A stretch of DNA of 64,000 nt, from assembly GCF_023702635.1 (NCBI RefSeq), contig NZ_CP098455.1:3650183-3714182 (forward strand), written 5' to 3'. Source of the DNA: Spongiibacter taiwanensis (lineage in GTDB: Bacteria; Pseudomonadota; Gammaproteobacteria; Pseudomonadales; Spongiibacteraceae). Within the stretch, counting starts at the first letter, position 1; each line of letters starts with the position of its first letter. Both the position numbers and the translations under genes were made by a program. Positions 8,983 to 17,512 of the stretch are shown here, in pieces. The notes beneath the pieces were generated by a model. The model did not search any database, was not told where the DNA came from, and saw only the letters and a list, made by a program, of their open reading frames with translations.

Positions 8983-9651
8983 ATGATCGCGGTGGAAAAT
9001 CTCGTCAAGACGGTGGTATCCGGGCAGCAGCCCCTGGAAATATTGAAAGGCTTGAATACGGAAATCAAGGCGGGACAGAGCATTGCCATTATTGGCCCCT
9101 CAGGTGCGGGTAAATCCACCTTGCTCGGCTTGTTGGCGGGTCTGGATACACCAACCGCCGGCCGGGTGATGATCGACGGTCACTCCCTCAGCGACATGAA
9201 TGAGGATGAGCGCGCTGATTTGCGCTCGCGCTATGTGGGCTTTGTGTTTCAGTCCTTTCAATTATTGCCAGGGCTGACGGCGCTGGAAAACGTCATGCTA
9301 CCCCTGGAACTCAAGGGTCAGACCAATGCGACCGAGGTGGCAACGCGGTATTTGGCAGAAGTGGGCTTGAGCGAGCGCCAGGCACACTATCCTCGACATT
9401 TATCCGGGGGTGAGCAGCAGCGGGTGGCCCTGGCCCGGGCATTCGCGGTGCAGCCGCAAATACTGTTTGCCGACGAGCCCACCGGCAACCTCGATGCCGC
9501 CACCGGCGAGCATATTGTCGAGTTGATGTTTCGCATGAACCAGCAGTCGAGCACTACGCTGGTGTTGGTGACCCACGAATTGGCGCTGGCTCGGCGTTGT
9601 GACCGGGTACTTGAATTGCGCAACGGTCAGCTAACCGAGGGCCCGGCCTGA
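8983..9651 (+). CDS. ybbA: ABC transporter ATP-binding protein, YbbA type
   Basis: 222 residues. The P-loop GPSGAGKST is at residues 38-46, the Q-loop in FVFQSFQLL, the signature LSGGEQQRVALARA, Walker B with ILFADEPTGNLDAAT, and the switch histidine in VTHELAL. It belongs to the LolD/MacB-like class that energises FtsX-type permeases. Start 8983 immediately follows the divergent tesA start. The stop overlaps the permease start (TGATG), so they form one unit. In E. coli YbbAP with TesA is thought to handle hydrophobic or lipid cargo; the substrate here is inferred. Confidence 0.9.
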   Translation: MIAVENLVKTVVSGQQPLEILKGLNTEIKAGQSIAIIGPSGAGKSTLLGLLAGLDTPTAGRVMIDGHSLSDMNEDERADLRSRYVGFVFQSFQLLPGLTALENVMLPLELKGQTNATEVATRYLAEVGLSERQAHYPRHLSGGEQQRVALARAFAVQPQILFADEPTGNLDAATGEHIVELMFRMNQQSSTTLVLVTHELALARRCDRVLELRNGQLTEGPA

Positions 9652-12146
9652 TGTTGCTGCTTGCCCTGCGCAATGTGCGGCGCGGTTGGCGCGGCGGTGA
9701 GCTAGCTCTGCTGGCCCTGTCGCTGGTATTGGCCGTGGCCATTGTCAGTGGCATTGCCGGCTTTTCCCAGCGATTGCAGAGCGCGATGGGCGAACAAAGC
9801 CAGCATTTTCTGGCGGCCCAGCGGGTACTGAAATCGCCGCGTCCGGTGCCCGATCAATGGCTGAACACAGCAGCGGAGTTGGGTCTGGACCAGGCCCAAC
9901 TGGTGTCGTTCCGGTCGATGGTGATGGCCGGCGACAGCATGCAGCTTGCCGCCATCAAGGCAGCCAGTGCCGCTTACCCCTTGTTAGGGGAATTAGAGAC
10001 CAGCGATCAAATATTTTCAGCAGGCCAAACCGCATCCGAAGGCCCAAAGCCCGGTGAAATCTGGCTCGACTCCCGCCTGTTTGCCCTGCTCGATATTCAG
10101 CCTGGCGACCTGGTGGTTGTGGGTGAGGTGAGCCTGGTGGCCTCCAAGGTGCTAGTGAGCCAGCCTGATCAGGGCGCGGTGAACAGCTTGTTTGCGCCGG
10201 GTGCGCTGATGAATCTGGCCGACTTGGCAGCCAGTGATGTGGTGCAACCCGGCAGCCGAGTGTCGTATCGCTATCTGTTCAATGGTGACACCGCTGACCT
10301 GGACGCCTTTCGCGACGCATTGGAAGGTCAGTTGCAAGCGGGACACAAATGGCTGGATCTTGCCGACGGCCAACCGGCTTTGGCAACGACTCTGGCGCGG
10401 GCAGAGACCTACCTCTTGCTCGCCGCCAGCTTGGGTGTTGCGTTGGCCGGGGTGGCCGTGGCCCTGGCAGCCAGACGCTATGGTGAGCGCCATTTGGATC
10501 AGGTGGCAGTGATGAAGGTGATGGGCGCCAGCCGGCGCTACATTTTAAAGCTATTTACCCTGGAGCTGGTGTTGATCGCGGTCACCGCGACCCTCATTGG
10601 CGGCGCGCTGGGGGTGGCCGTTCAGCACAGCCTGGTTGGTGCGCTGGCCAGCCTGCTACCGTCCAGCCTGCCCGATACCGATGGGCGGCCGTTACTCGTG
10701 GGTGGTCTGACCGCGCTGCTTTGCGTCGCGATATTTGCGTTACCGCCCATCTGGCGACTGAGCCGGGTATCGCCAATGCGGATGTTACGGCGGGACCCGG
10801 AGTCCGGTGGCAGGCACAATTTGCTGGCCGGGGCAGTGGGCCTTGCCGGGGTTGCCGGCATGATGTGGTGGTATAGCGGCGACCCTTTGCTGGCGGGCGC
10901 CCTGTTGGGCGGCTCCCTGACCCTGATATTGCTGGCGGCCGTGACCGTGCTGCAGTTGTTAGCACTGGCAAAAAGGCTTGCTCGCCAAGGCACTAATAGC
11001 CGCTTGCGACTGGTACTGGCGGCGGTGTATCGGCGCCGTCATGCCAATGCCTTTCAGGTGGCTTGCTTTGCCCTGGCGCTGATGGCCCTCGCGACCCTGG
11101 CGTTGCTGCGCGAATCCCTGGTGGATGACTGGCAGGTACAATTACAAGAGGGCGCACCCAATCATTTTCTGATCAATATTCAGCAAGCAGAGCTAGCGCC
11201 CCTGCGCCGTTTTTTTGATCGCCATAAGGTAACTTACGCCGGGTTGTATCCCATGGTGCGGGGAAGGCTCAGCCATATCGATGGCCAAAGCCTGGCCGAG
11301 ATTCCCGGCATTGATGCCGGGGAGGGCAATATCGACCGGGAAATGAATCTCAGCTGGGCTGACCAACTCCCAGGCGACAACGTTTTGGTGGCGGGACGCT
11401 GGTGGGCCACGGGCGATAGCGAAGCAGAGGTGTTGCCGGTGTCGGTAGAGCAGGACCTGGCTGAGCAGCTGCAATTGGCGCTCGGCAGTGGGTTGACCTT
11501 TGATCTTGGCGGGCAACAATTACACGCCAAAGTAACGAGTATTCGCCAGCTGGACTGGGCGAGCATGCGGCCCAATTTCTATTTTATCTTCCCCCCGGAT
11601 AGCCTCAGCCACTACGCGGGTAGCTACATCACCAGTTTCTACCTGGAGGGTGAGCGCAAAGGCCTGCTATCGGATTTATTGCGCGCCTTTCCCACTTTTA
11701 CCCTGATTGAAATTGATGCGGTGCTGGCGCAAATGAAGGTGATGGTGGCACAACTGTCTGCGGCGGTGGCGGTGATTCTGGTGATGGTGCTGCTTTGCGC
11801 CCTGCTGGTGACCATTGCCAATGTGCAGGCCAGCCTTGATAGCCGCCTGCGCGAAAATGCCTTGCTGAGAACCTTGGGCGCCAGCAGCGCGCTGATTCGC
11901 AGCAGTCTGTTAGCCGAGTTTTTGGTGATGGGCGTGCTGGCGGGTTTGCTGGCAGGGTTGGGTGCCAACCTGATTTTGTTTGCCGTACAAAAGTGGGGGC
12001 TGGACATGGCGCCTCAGTGGCATGGCAGCGGGTTGCTGTTGGCACCACTGGTTGGCGGGCTCACCTTTGCGTTGATCGGCTGGCTGGGCTGTCGCCAGGT
12101 GATTAGTCGCTCGCCCTTGCCGGTGCTGCGCCAGGCTCAGGCCTGA
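9651..12146 (+). CDS. ybbP: ABC transporter permease, YbbP type (FtsX-like)
   Basis: 831 residues with two FtsX-like permease halves. A first helix at residues 17-38 is followed by a large periplasmic domain, then three helices around 250-370. There is a middle helix pair, a second periplasmic domain, and three more helices at the C-terminus. The segment VMKVMGASRRYILKLF in the first half, mirrored by LLRTLGASSALIRSSL in the second, is the FtsX coupling region. It pairs with the ATPase just upstream through a 1-nt overlap. The likely role is extraction or transport of a lipophilic substrate at the inner membrane. Confidence 0.9.
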   Translation: MLLLALRNVRRGWRGGELALLALSLVLAVAIVSGIAGFSQRLQSAMGEQSQHFLAAQRVLKSPRPVPDQWLNTAAELGLDQAQLVSFRSMVMAGDSMQLAAIKAASAAYPLLGELETSDQIFSAGQTASEGPKPGEIWLDSRLFALLDIQPGDLVVVGEVSLVASKVLVSQPDQGAVNSLFAPGALMNLADLAASDVVQPGSRVSYRYLFNGDTADLDAFRDALEGQLQAGHKWLDLADGQPALATTLARAETYLLLAASLGVALAGVAVALAARRYGERHLDQVAVMKVMGASRRYILKLFTLELVLIAVTATLIGGALGVAVQHSLVGALASLLPSSLPDTDGRPLLVGGLTALLCVAIFALPPIWRLSRVSPMRMLRRDPESGGRHNLLAGAVGLAGVAGMMWWYSGDPLLAGALLGGSLTLILLAAVTVLQLLALAKRLARQGTNSRLRLVLAAVYRRRHANAFQVACFALALMALATLALLRESLVDDWQVQLQEGAPNHFLINIQQAELAPLRRFFDRHKVTYAGLYPMVRGRLSHIDGQSLAEIPGIDAGEGNIDREMNLSWADQLPGDNVLVAGRWWATGDSEAEVLPVSVEQDLAEQLQLALGSGLTFDLGGQQLHAKVTSIRQLDWASMRPNFYFIFPPDSLSHYAGSYITSFYLEGERKGLLSDLLRAFPTFTLIEIDAVLAQMKVMVAQLSAAVAVILVMVLLCALLVTIANVQASLDSRLRENALLRTLGASSALIRSSLLAEFLVMGVLAGLLAGLGANLILFAVQKWGLDMAPQWHGSGLLLAPLVGGLTFALIGWLGCRQVISRSPLPVLRQAQA

Positions 12147-12180
12147 CCCCGGCGAAAAAATTAACGAGCTGCAGGGCTGG

Positions 12181-12846
12181 TTAGTTCTCGATAGGCATCG
12201 GGGTTGCGACTTTCGGCAGGGTTGCAATGTGCTCGGGGTCGACGCACAGCCCGGCAATCATCATCCGCAATGATTTCTCAGCTTGCAGGTCCAGGTCGCG
12301 GTGGTAGCCATAGGAGTCGGCGTGGTCGAGCATCAGGGTCGCCACGCCGTGCACGGCTGCCCACACGGTGTGAGCGATAGAGGCCACATCGTCCAACTCG
12401 CGCAGCTCGCCGCTCTTGAAGCCGCGCTCTACACCGGCACGGACTTTGTAAATGGCTTCGCGACCGGCGGCGAACAAGTCTGGGTATTCGTTACGCGGGG
12501 TCAGCACCGGGCCAAACATCAAGTGGAACATGGCGGTGTGGGTTTTGGCGAAGTGCACGTAGGCGAGGCCGAACATCAACAGGCTTTTGTCGGCCCGGGG
12601 TTCGCGCTCAGAGGGTTCACACAGCGCAAAGAAGCGGCGAAAGCCCTCGATTGCCAGGGCGGCCAGCAAGGCATTTTTGTCTTTGAAGTGTCGGTAGGGG
12701 GCCGTTTGAGACACCCCGATCTCCCGGGCCAATGCACGCAGACTCAGGTCGCCAATCCCCCCTTCAATCAGGTGCTGCTCCGCCAGCTCCATGAGTTCCT
12801 GGCGAAGGTTGCCGTGGTGATAGTTTGATGTCGGGTTCGTTGCCAT
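12181..12846 (-). CDS. TetR/AcrR family transcriptional regulator
   Basis: 221 residues. The N-terminal helix-turn-helix includes NYHHGNLRQELMELAEQH, LRALAREIGVSQTAPYRHF and KDKNALLAALA. The C-terminal half, with VHGVATLMLDHAD, resembles the TetR C-terminal domain of the WHG-containing group. It lies convergent to the ybbP gene and is separated by 287 bp from the SDR gene transcribed the other way, a layout often seen when a TetR protein controls its divergent neighbour. The ligand and operator are unknown; I found no clear palindrome in the gap. Confidence 0.85.
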   Translation of the reverse strand: MATNPTSNYHHGNLRQELMELAEQHLIEGGIGDLSLRALAREIGVSQTAPYRHFKDKNALLAALAIEGFRRFFALCEPSEREPRADKSLLMFGLAYVHFAKTHTAMFHLMFGPVLTPRNEYPDLFAAGREAIYKVRAGVERGFKSGELRELDDVASIAHTVWAAVHGVATLMLDHADSYGYHRDLDLQAEKSLRMMIAGLCVDPEHIATLPKVATPMPIEN

Positions 12847-13133
12847 AGTACTTTGCCTGGATTACGTGCTTTGTCTGAGGTCTGCGCTTGGCCGGTGAGA
12901 CAGAGCGCGTCTCTTTGTTAGAGATACCGGCCGTTAGTGATACCGGCGGGATACGATTGCGTAATGTTGACAGCGATAATATTTGCTGTCACGCATTTTC
13001 TGTTTTCGGCGGGAAATGCTGCCCCGCCGCCCATCCAGCCGGGGATTCTACCGAAAACTTTGCCCCCCGTCTGGAGTAGGCGTGTCTTGAGGGGGAGTGC
13101 GATAATAGGCCATTTGACAGAAAAGGCAGGACG

Positions 13134-13922
13134 ATGGATTTACAGGTCGCGGGTAAGGTGTTTTTTGTTTCGGCAGCCAGCAAGGGGTTGGGCTTGGCGA
13201 TTGCGAGCGAGTTGGCCATGAATGGCGCCTCGGTGGTGATTGCCAGCCGGGACCAGGGCGCCATTGAAGCGGCGGCCCAAACCCTTGCCCAACAAAGTAA
13301 CCAGCGAGTGCTCGGCCTGGTGATGGACGCCGCTGACAGCGCCAGTATCGATGCCGCGCTGGCTTCCGCCCTGGCGGCGTTTGGTCGCTTAGATGGCCTG
13401 CTGGTGAATGCAGGTGGTCCGCCACCCGGTGTCTTTGAGGATTTTGATGATGCCCAGTGGCAGGGCGCCTTCGAGCTGACATTGATGAGCGCAGTGCGGA
13501 TGATCCGCGCCGCCCTGCCCGCATTGAAGCAAAACGGTGGGTCGGTGCTGGCGATCACCTCCAGCTATGTGAAAGAGCCGATCCCGGGGATGGTGTTGTC
13601 CAACGTGATGCGCGCCGGGGTCAGCAGCCTGATTAAAACCTTGTCGAAACAGTATGCCGCCGATGGGATTCGGGTGAACAATCTGGTGCCCGGTATGATC
13701 TACACCGATCGCATTAAGGCGCTGGATAGTATGAATGCCGAAAAACAGGGTATTGCGCTCGATGTGGCCAGGGCCCAGAACGAGAGCAATATACCGTTGG
13801 GTCGCTATGGAGAGCCGGCAGAGTTTGGCAAGGCTGGCGCTTTTCTACTGTCGCCCGCTGCCAGTTATATCAGCGGGGTCACGTTGACGGTGGATGGCGG
13901 CACCATGAAATCGCTGTTTTAA
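13134..13922 (+). CDS. atypical SDR oxidoreductase lacking the YxxxK pair
   Basis: 262 residues with a Rossmann fold. The nucleotide-binding turn is SAASKGLGLA instead of TGxxxGIG. NAGGPPPG follows beta-4, ITSS carries the serine, and the C-terminus has PGMIYTDRI and YISGVTLTVDGG. Where classical SDRs have YxxxK, this one reads LSNVMRAG, so the catalytic Tyr and Lys are both missing. The same change marks the BKR_like_SDR_like subgroup, so it looks like a family trait and not damage. It may reduce a ketoacyl-type substrate by another mechanism or not be an oxidoreductase at all. Confidence 0.8.
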   Translation: MDLQVAGKVFFVSAASKGLGLAIASELAMNGASVVIASRDQGAIEAAAQTLAQQSNQRVLGLVMDAADSASIDAALASALAAFGRLDGLLVNAGGPPPGVFEDFDDAQWQGAFELTLMSAVRMIRAALPALKQNGGSVLAITSSYVKEPIPGMVLSNVMRAGVSSLIKTLSKQYAADGIRVNNLVPGMIYTDRIKALDSMNAEKQGIALDVARAQNESNIPLGRYGEPAEFGKAGAFLLSPAASYISGVTLTVDGGTMKSLF

Positions 13923-13936
13923 CCGCCGGGGCAGCA

Positions 13937-16900
13937 TTACTTGCCGTGCTCTACCTTGTATAGCAAGTCGATGCTTTGCTCCTTGCCCGACTCGGCCTTT
14001 AACCCCAGGTTGTCGGTCAAGCTGTATTCGAGCTGGACCGCGCCGGCCGGGGTGAACAGATTCTGGACATAGCTGATAAATAATTTGGGGCTGAGGTACT
14101 TGCCCACCACCAGCGAGCTTTCGGTATAGGTCTCGCCGCCCTGCAGGCTGACCACGTCCAGGCCGAAGGTTTCTTTGAGGGTGTTGCTGATCCCCGCGCT
14201 TTGGGAAATTCCCAGCGCTGTGGCCGCGTTCATTACCTGGTTGGCGTCGTCCTGATTCATTTGCGACGGCGCTTTGCCGGTGATCAGTATCGCCATGGTG
14301 TCGGTGGGCGACATCGCCGGGTCGGAGAACAGCTCGCTGCGAATATCCTGGGCGTAGCCGCCAATGCGGATACCGACGGTGGCATCTTTTGCCTCTCGCA
14401 CCGCGGTGATGTTCAGGCCGGGGTTATCCAGTGGGCCCTGGAAGATCAAGACGCCGCTTTCCACCGCCAGCTTCTGGCCGTAGGCCTTATACAACCCTTC
14501 ATACAGGTTCAGGCTACCGTAGCCCTGGGGCGAACCGTCTCCCTGTTGGCGGATGCGTAACTTGCCGCCCAGCTTGGTTGTTAGACCAAAGCCTTCGAGT
14601 TTGAATTGTTTGTTGATCGACAGCGCCACATCGATATTCAGAGGGCGGCCACTGGTGCTTGCTTCGGCGCTGCGAGACACAATTTTTTCGTCGGCGGAGA
14701 CGGTTACGGCAGAACTGGGCAGCGACTGAAGGACATAGTGGCCGTCATCGATGCTCACCTTGCCGCCGATATCGATACTCTGGGCCGCCAGAGTGACCTC
14801 GACCGCCGGGGAGGTAATCAGGCGAAATTCCTCGGTATTTGCCAGCAGAAATTTATCACCCTTGATGGCAATGCGGCCCTCGGGGCCATTGCTTCCCAGC
14901 AGACTGCCGCTGCCATCCATTTCCAACTGGCTGTCTTTGGAATCTACCCTGGCATTGAGGCGCCACTGGGATTGGGCATCCATGGCCAGGGCGACGTCGC
15001 CGTTGCGCAGCTGCAAGCCGATGTCTGGCACATCCATTTTTAGCTGTGTGAGGTTAAGATCGCCCTGGGCGGACGGCTGTGTCAGCGTGCCGCCGAGTGC
15101 TACCTGGCTGGTCAGCTGTCCGTCGAGTTTTTCGAGCTGAGGAAGAATCGCTCCCAGCCACTGCAGGTTGCTGAACTGGCTGTCAACGCGCCCCTCGAGT
15201 TGGCCATTGGCGTCAAGTGAGCTGGCGCTGGCCCGGGCTTCAAAGCGGCCAAACTCGCCGAGGGTAAAGCGGCTTTTCATTTTGGCCTGCTTGCCGTTGC
15301 TGTCGGCCTGCAAGGTGAATTCTGCTGGAAACTCGATGGCCGGCTCCTCTTCTTCCGGCTTGTAACGCAGCACAAATTGATCAACGTTAGCGCTAAGCTG
15401 GGCCTTTGGCGCGGTGATTGGGCCGTCGGCGTGGGCGTTGAGATTAAACCGGCCGCTGATTCCGCTGCCGCTGGGCATGCCCTGCAGGAAGTTCTCAATG
15501 GCGATGTCGCGGGCGTCTAGGCGGGCGGTAATTTGCTCCTTCGCTAACTTCAGCTCTGAGCAAATCGATGCTTGCGCTTGAACCAAGCACAGGGATTTCA
15601 GCTGAGTCAGATCGGCACCCGCCTGCAGACTGGCAGGTTGGGAAAGGGACCAGTTGCCGGCGCTGGGCGAGTTCAGGGTAAGGCGGTCTATCAGTCCGCG
15701 CCAGCCGCTCTGCTTGGCCTGGTTCGCCATCAGGCCACCGGCCAGGCCCAGTTCTACTTTCTCCAGGCCGTTGGTCAGGGTGGCGTCGAGCCGGTGCTGT
15801 TGTTGGGTGCCCTTGGCACTCAGGGTTAATTGGGCATTGTTAAGAACGGCCGCGGTAATACCTTCGGCCTCGGCCGTGATCGTCAGCTCGCTGTGATTCA
15901 GCGCGGCCTTCACGTTAAGCGCATCGATCAGGTAGTCATTGAAGGTCAGCCGTTTACCCTCGGCGCTGCCTTCTATGGTCGGTGTTTCCAGGGTGCCGGC
16001 GGCCTTACCCTCTGAGCGAATCTGGCCGTGCAAGCCGGGGTAGACATCGGCCAGACGGGGTGCGTTGAGTTGCCACTGCAGGTTCAGTTTATCGGTTCGG
16101 CTGCCGCTCGCCGTCAATGCGTTATCCCCGAGCTTGACCTCAAGGGCCTCCAGCCGCTGGGCTTGGGGAGTGAGGTTGGCCCGCAGGGCGCCGTTAATGG
16201 CCTTGTCGTGAAGTTGTCCGCTGAGATTGGCCAGCTCGACATCGATGTCATAATCCATTTCCCGCTGCTCGGCGGGGCCCTGCCAATGACCCTGGCTGGC
16301 GATATCGGCACTGAATTTGGCGGGCCACTGTGCCGCCACGGTTGCCAGGTCAATGTCCTGCAGCCTGGCTTGGGCGTTCCAGCGCAGCGGGGCGGCACCG
16401 TCGAGCAGGCCATTGGCATCGACCTCGCCGCTGAGCTGGACCGAGCCAAGGTGGGTCGCCATTTGGCTCTCGACCAGCCTGGCCGCCAGTTTTGCGCCTT
16501 CCACGGTTACCGACAGCGTTAGCGGACTGGCCAAGGCCTTGCTGATCATATCGTCTGGCTGGCTGCCGTTGCTCCCCTCCTGGGCAACCCGGGTATTCAG
16601 CACCAGTTGGTAGCGATCAAAACCGCCTTGCACTTCCAGGCTGCCTTGGGTGACGAGGTCGTGCTCGGCTACTGTAATCGCCATTTCGGGCCATCGGTTG
16701 GTCAGCGCCAGGGTTACGTTATTCGCCGTCAGTGCCGTACTGTCAGGCTGATAGGCGAGCGTAACCTGACCCTCAGTGCGAAGGGGGTAGGGACTACTCA
16801 GCTGGTGACTGACGTTGAGCGTGTCCAGGTCGCCGGCGAGGGTGGCCTGGCCGGTGTAATTTTGTTGTTCAAGCTGGTATTGCCAATCGAGGTCCAGGCG

Positions 16901-17512
16901 GAGCTTGTAGGGCAGGGTGGCGGCCACTTGGCCCTGCAGGCGCAGCTGCAGCGCTTGTCGATGCAGGCGCAGCGATTTGATGCGCAGGCCCAGCGGGTTG
17001 ATGCGGGCGTCGAGCTCGATACGTTCAATGCGCTGCGGGTCTGCACCCGGCTGGCGAATCACCAGGTTTTGCAGATCGAGGCCGTTGACCGCGAGCGGTA
17101 GCGGTGAGGCAATGCGGGGCCAGGGCGGTGCCGGCGAGGGTTCCGTGCTGGCCGGTGGCAGATCGATTTCGAGGTCGCGGACGGTTAGCCGATCAATGCT
17201 AAACCGCCCGCGTAGCAGTTCCCAAAATTGCCAGCGGCTGGTCAATTCAGCGATGCGAATTTGCAGTTCACCGAGGTCGATGTGCAAACCCTGAATGTTG
17301 AGGCCGTCGGTCACGCTACCACTGCCTTTGGTGTAGCTGAACTGGTCGAGGCGCTGGTCGGCCTGGGCCAGCAGAAACTGGCTGGCGCGCTCGCTGCTCA
17401 GCACGGTGATCAGGCCGGCGATCAGGGTCAATACCAGCAGCAGGGCGATGGCGATGCCTCGGCCTACCCAACGACGCCAGGGGTAGTTGTGCTTGATTGT
17501 GGGTGTATTCAT
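13937..17512 (-). CDS. tamB: translocation and assembly module protein TamB
   Basis: 1191 residues. One N-terminal transmembrane helix (about 18-38) anchors a very long periplasmic chain of repetitive beta-strand character, the beta-taco of AsmA/TamB proteins that carries lipids or helps fold barrels between the membranes. The C-terminal DUF490 region is clear, with LFSDPAMSPTDTMAILITGK, VVGKYLSPKLFISYVQN and LTDNLGLKAESG. ATG 17512 overlaps the tamA stop by 4 nt. The pair builds the Tam complex spanning the envelope. Confidence 0.92.
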   Translation of the reverse strand: MNTPTIKHNYPWRRWVGRGIAIALLLVLTLIAGLITVLSSERASQFLLAQADQRLDQFSYTKGSGSVTDGLNIQGLHIDLGELQIRIAELTSRWQFWELLRGRFSIDRLTVRDLEIDLPPASTEPSPAPPWPRIASPLPLAVNGLDLQNLVIRQPGADPQRIERIELDARINPLGLRIKSLRLHRQALQLRLQGQVAATLPYKLRLDLDWQYQLEQQNYTGQATLAGDLDTLNVSHQLSSPYPLRTEGQVTLAYQPDSTALTANNVTLALTNRWPEMAITVAEHDLVTQGSLEVQGGFDRYQLVLNTRVAQEGSNGSQPDDMISKALASPLTLSVTVEGAKLAARLVESQMATHLGSVQLSGEVDANGLLDGAAPLRWNAQARLQDIDLATVAAQWPAKFSADIASQGHWQGPAEQREMDYDIDVELANLSGQLHDKAINGALRANLTPQAQRLEALEVKLGDNALTASGSRTDKLNLQWQLNAPRLADVYPGLHGQIRSEGKAAGTLETPTIEGSAEGKRLTFNDYLIDALNVKAALNHSELTITAEAEGITAAVLNNAQLTLSAKGTQQQHRLDATLTNGLEKVELGLAGGLMANQAKQSGWRGLIDRLTLNSPSAGNWSLSQPASLQAGADLTQLKSLCLVQAQASICSELKLAKEQITARLDARDIAIENFLQGMPSGSGISGRFNLNAHADGPITAPKAQLSANVDQFVLRYKPEEEEPAIEFPAEFTLQADSNGKQAKMKSRFTLGEFGRFEARASASSLDANGQLEGRVDSQFSNLQWLGAILPQLEKLDGQLTSQVALGGTLTQPSAQGDLNLTQLKMDVPDIGLQLRNGDVALAMDAQSQWRLNARVDSKDSQLEMDGSGSLLGSNGPEGRIAIKGDKFLLANTEEFRLITSPAVEVTLAAQSIDIGGKVSIDDGHYVLQSLPSSAVTVSADEKIVSRSAEASTSGRPLNIDVALSINKQFKLEGFGLTTKLGGKLRIRQQGDGSPQGYGSLNLYEGLYKAYGQKLAVESGVLIFQGPLDNPGLNITAVREAKDATVGIRIGGYAQDIRSELFSDPAMSPTDTMAILITGKAPSQMNQDDANQVMNAATALGISQSAGISNTLKETFGLDVVSLQGGETYTESSLVVGKYLSPKLFISYVQNLFTPAGAVQLEYSLTDNLGLKAESGKEQSIDLLYKVEHGK

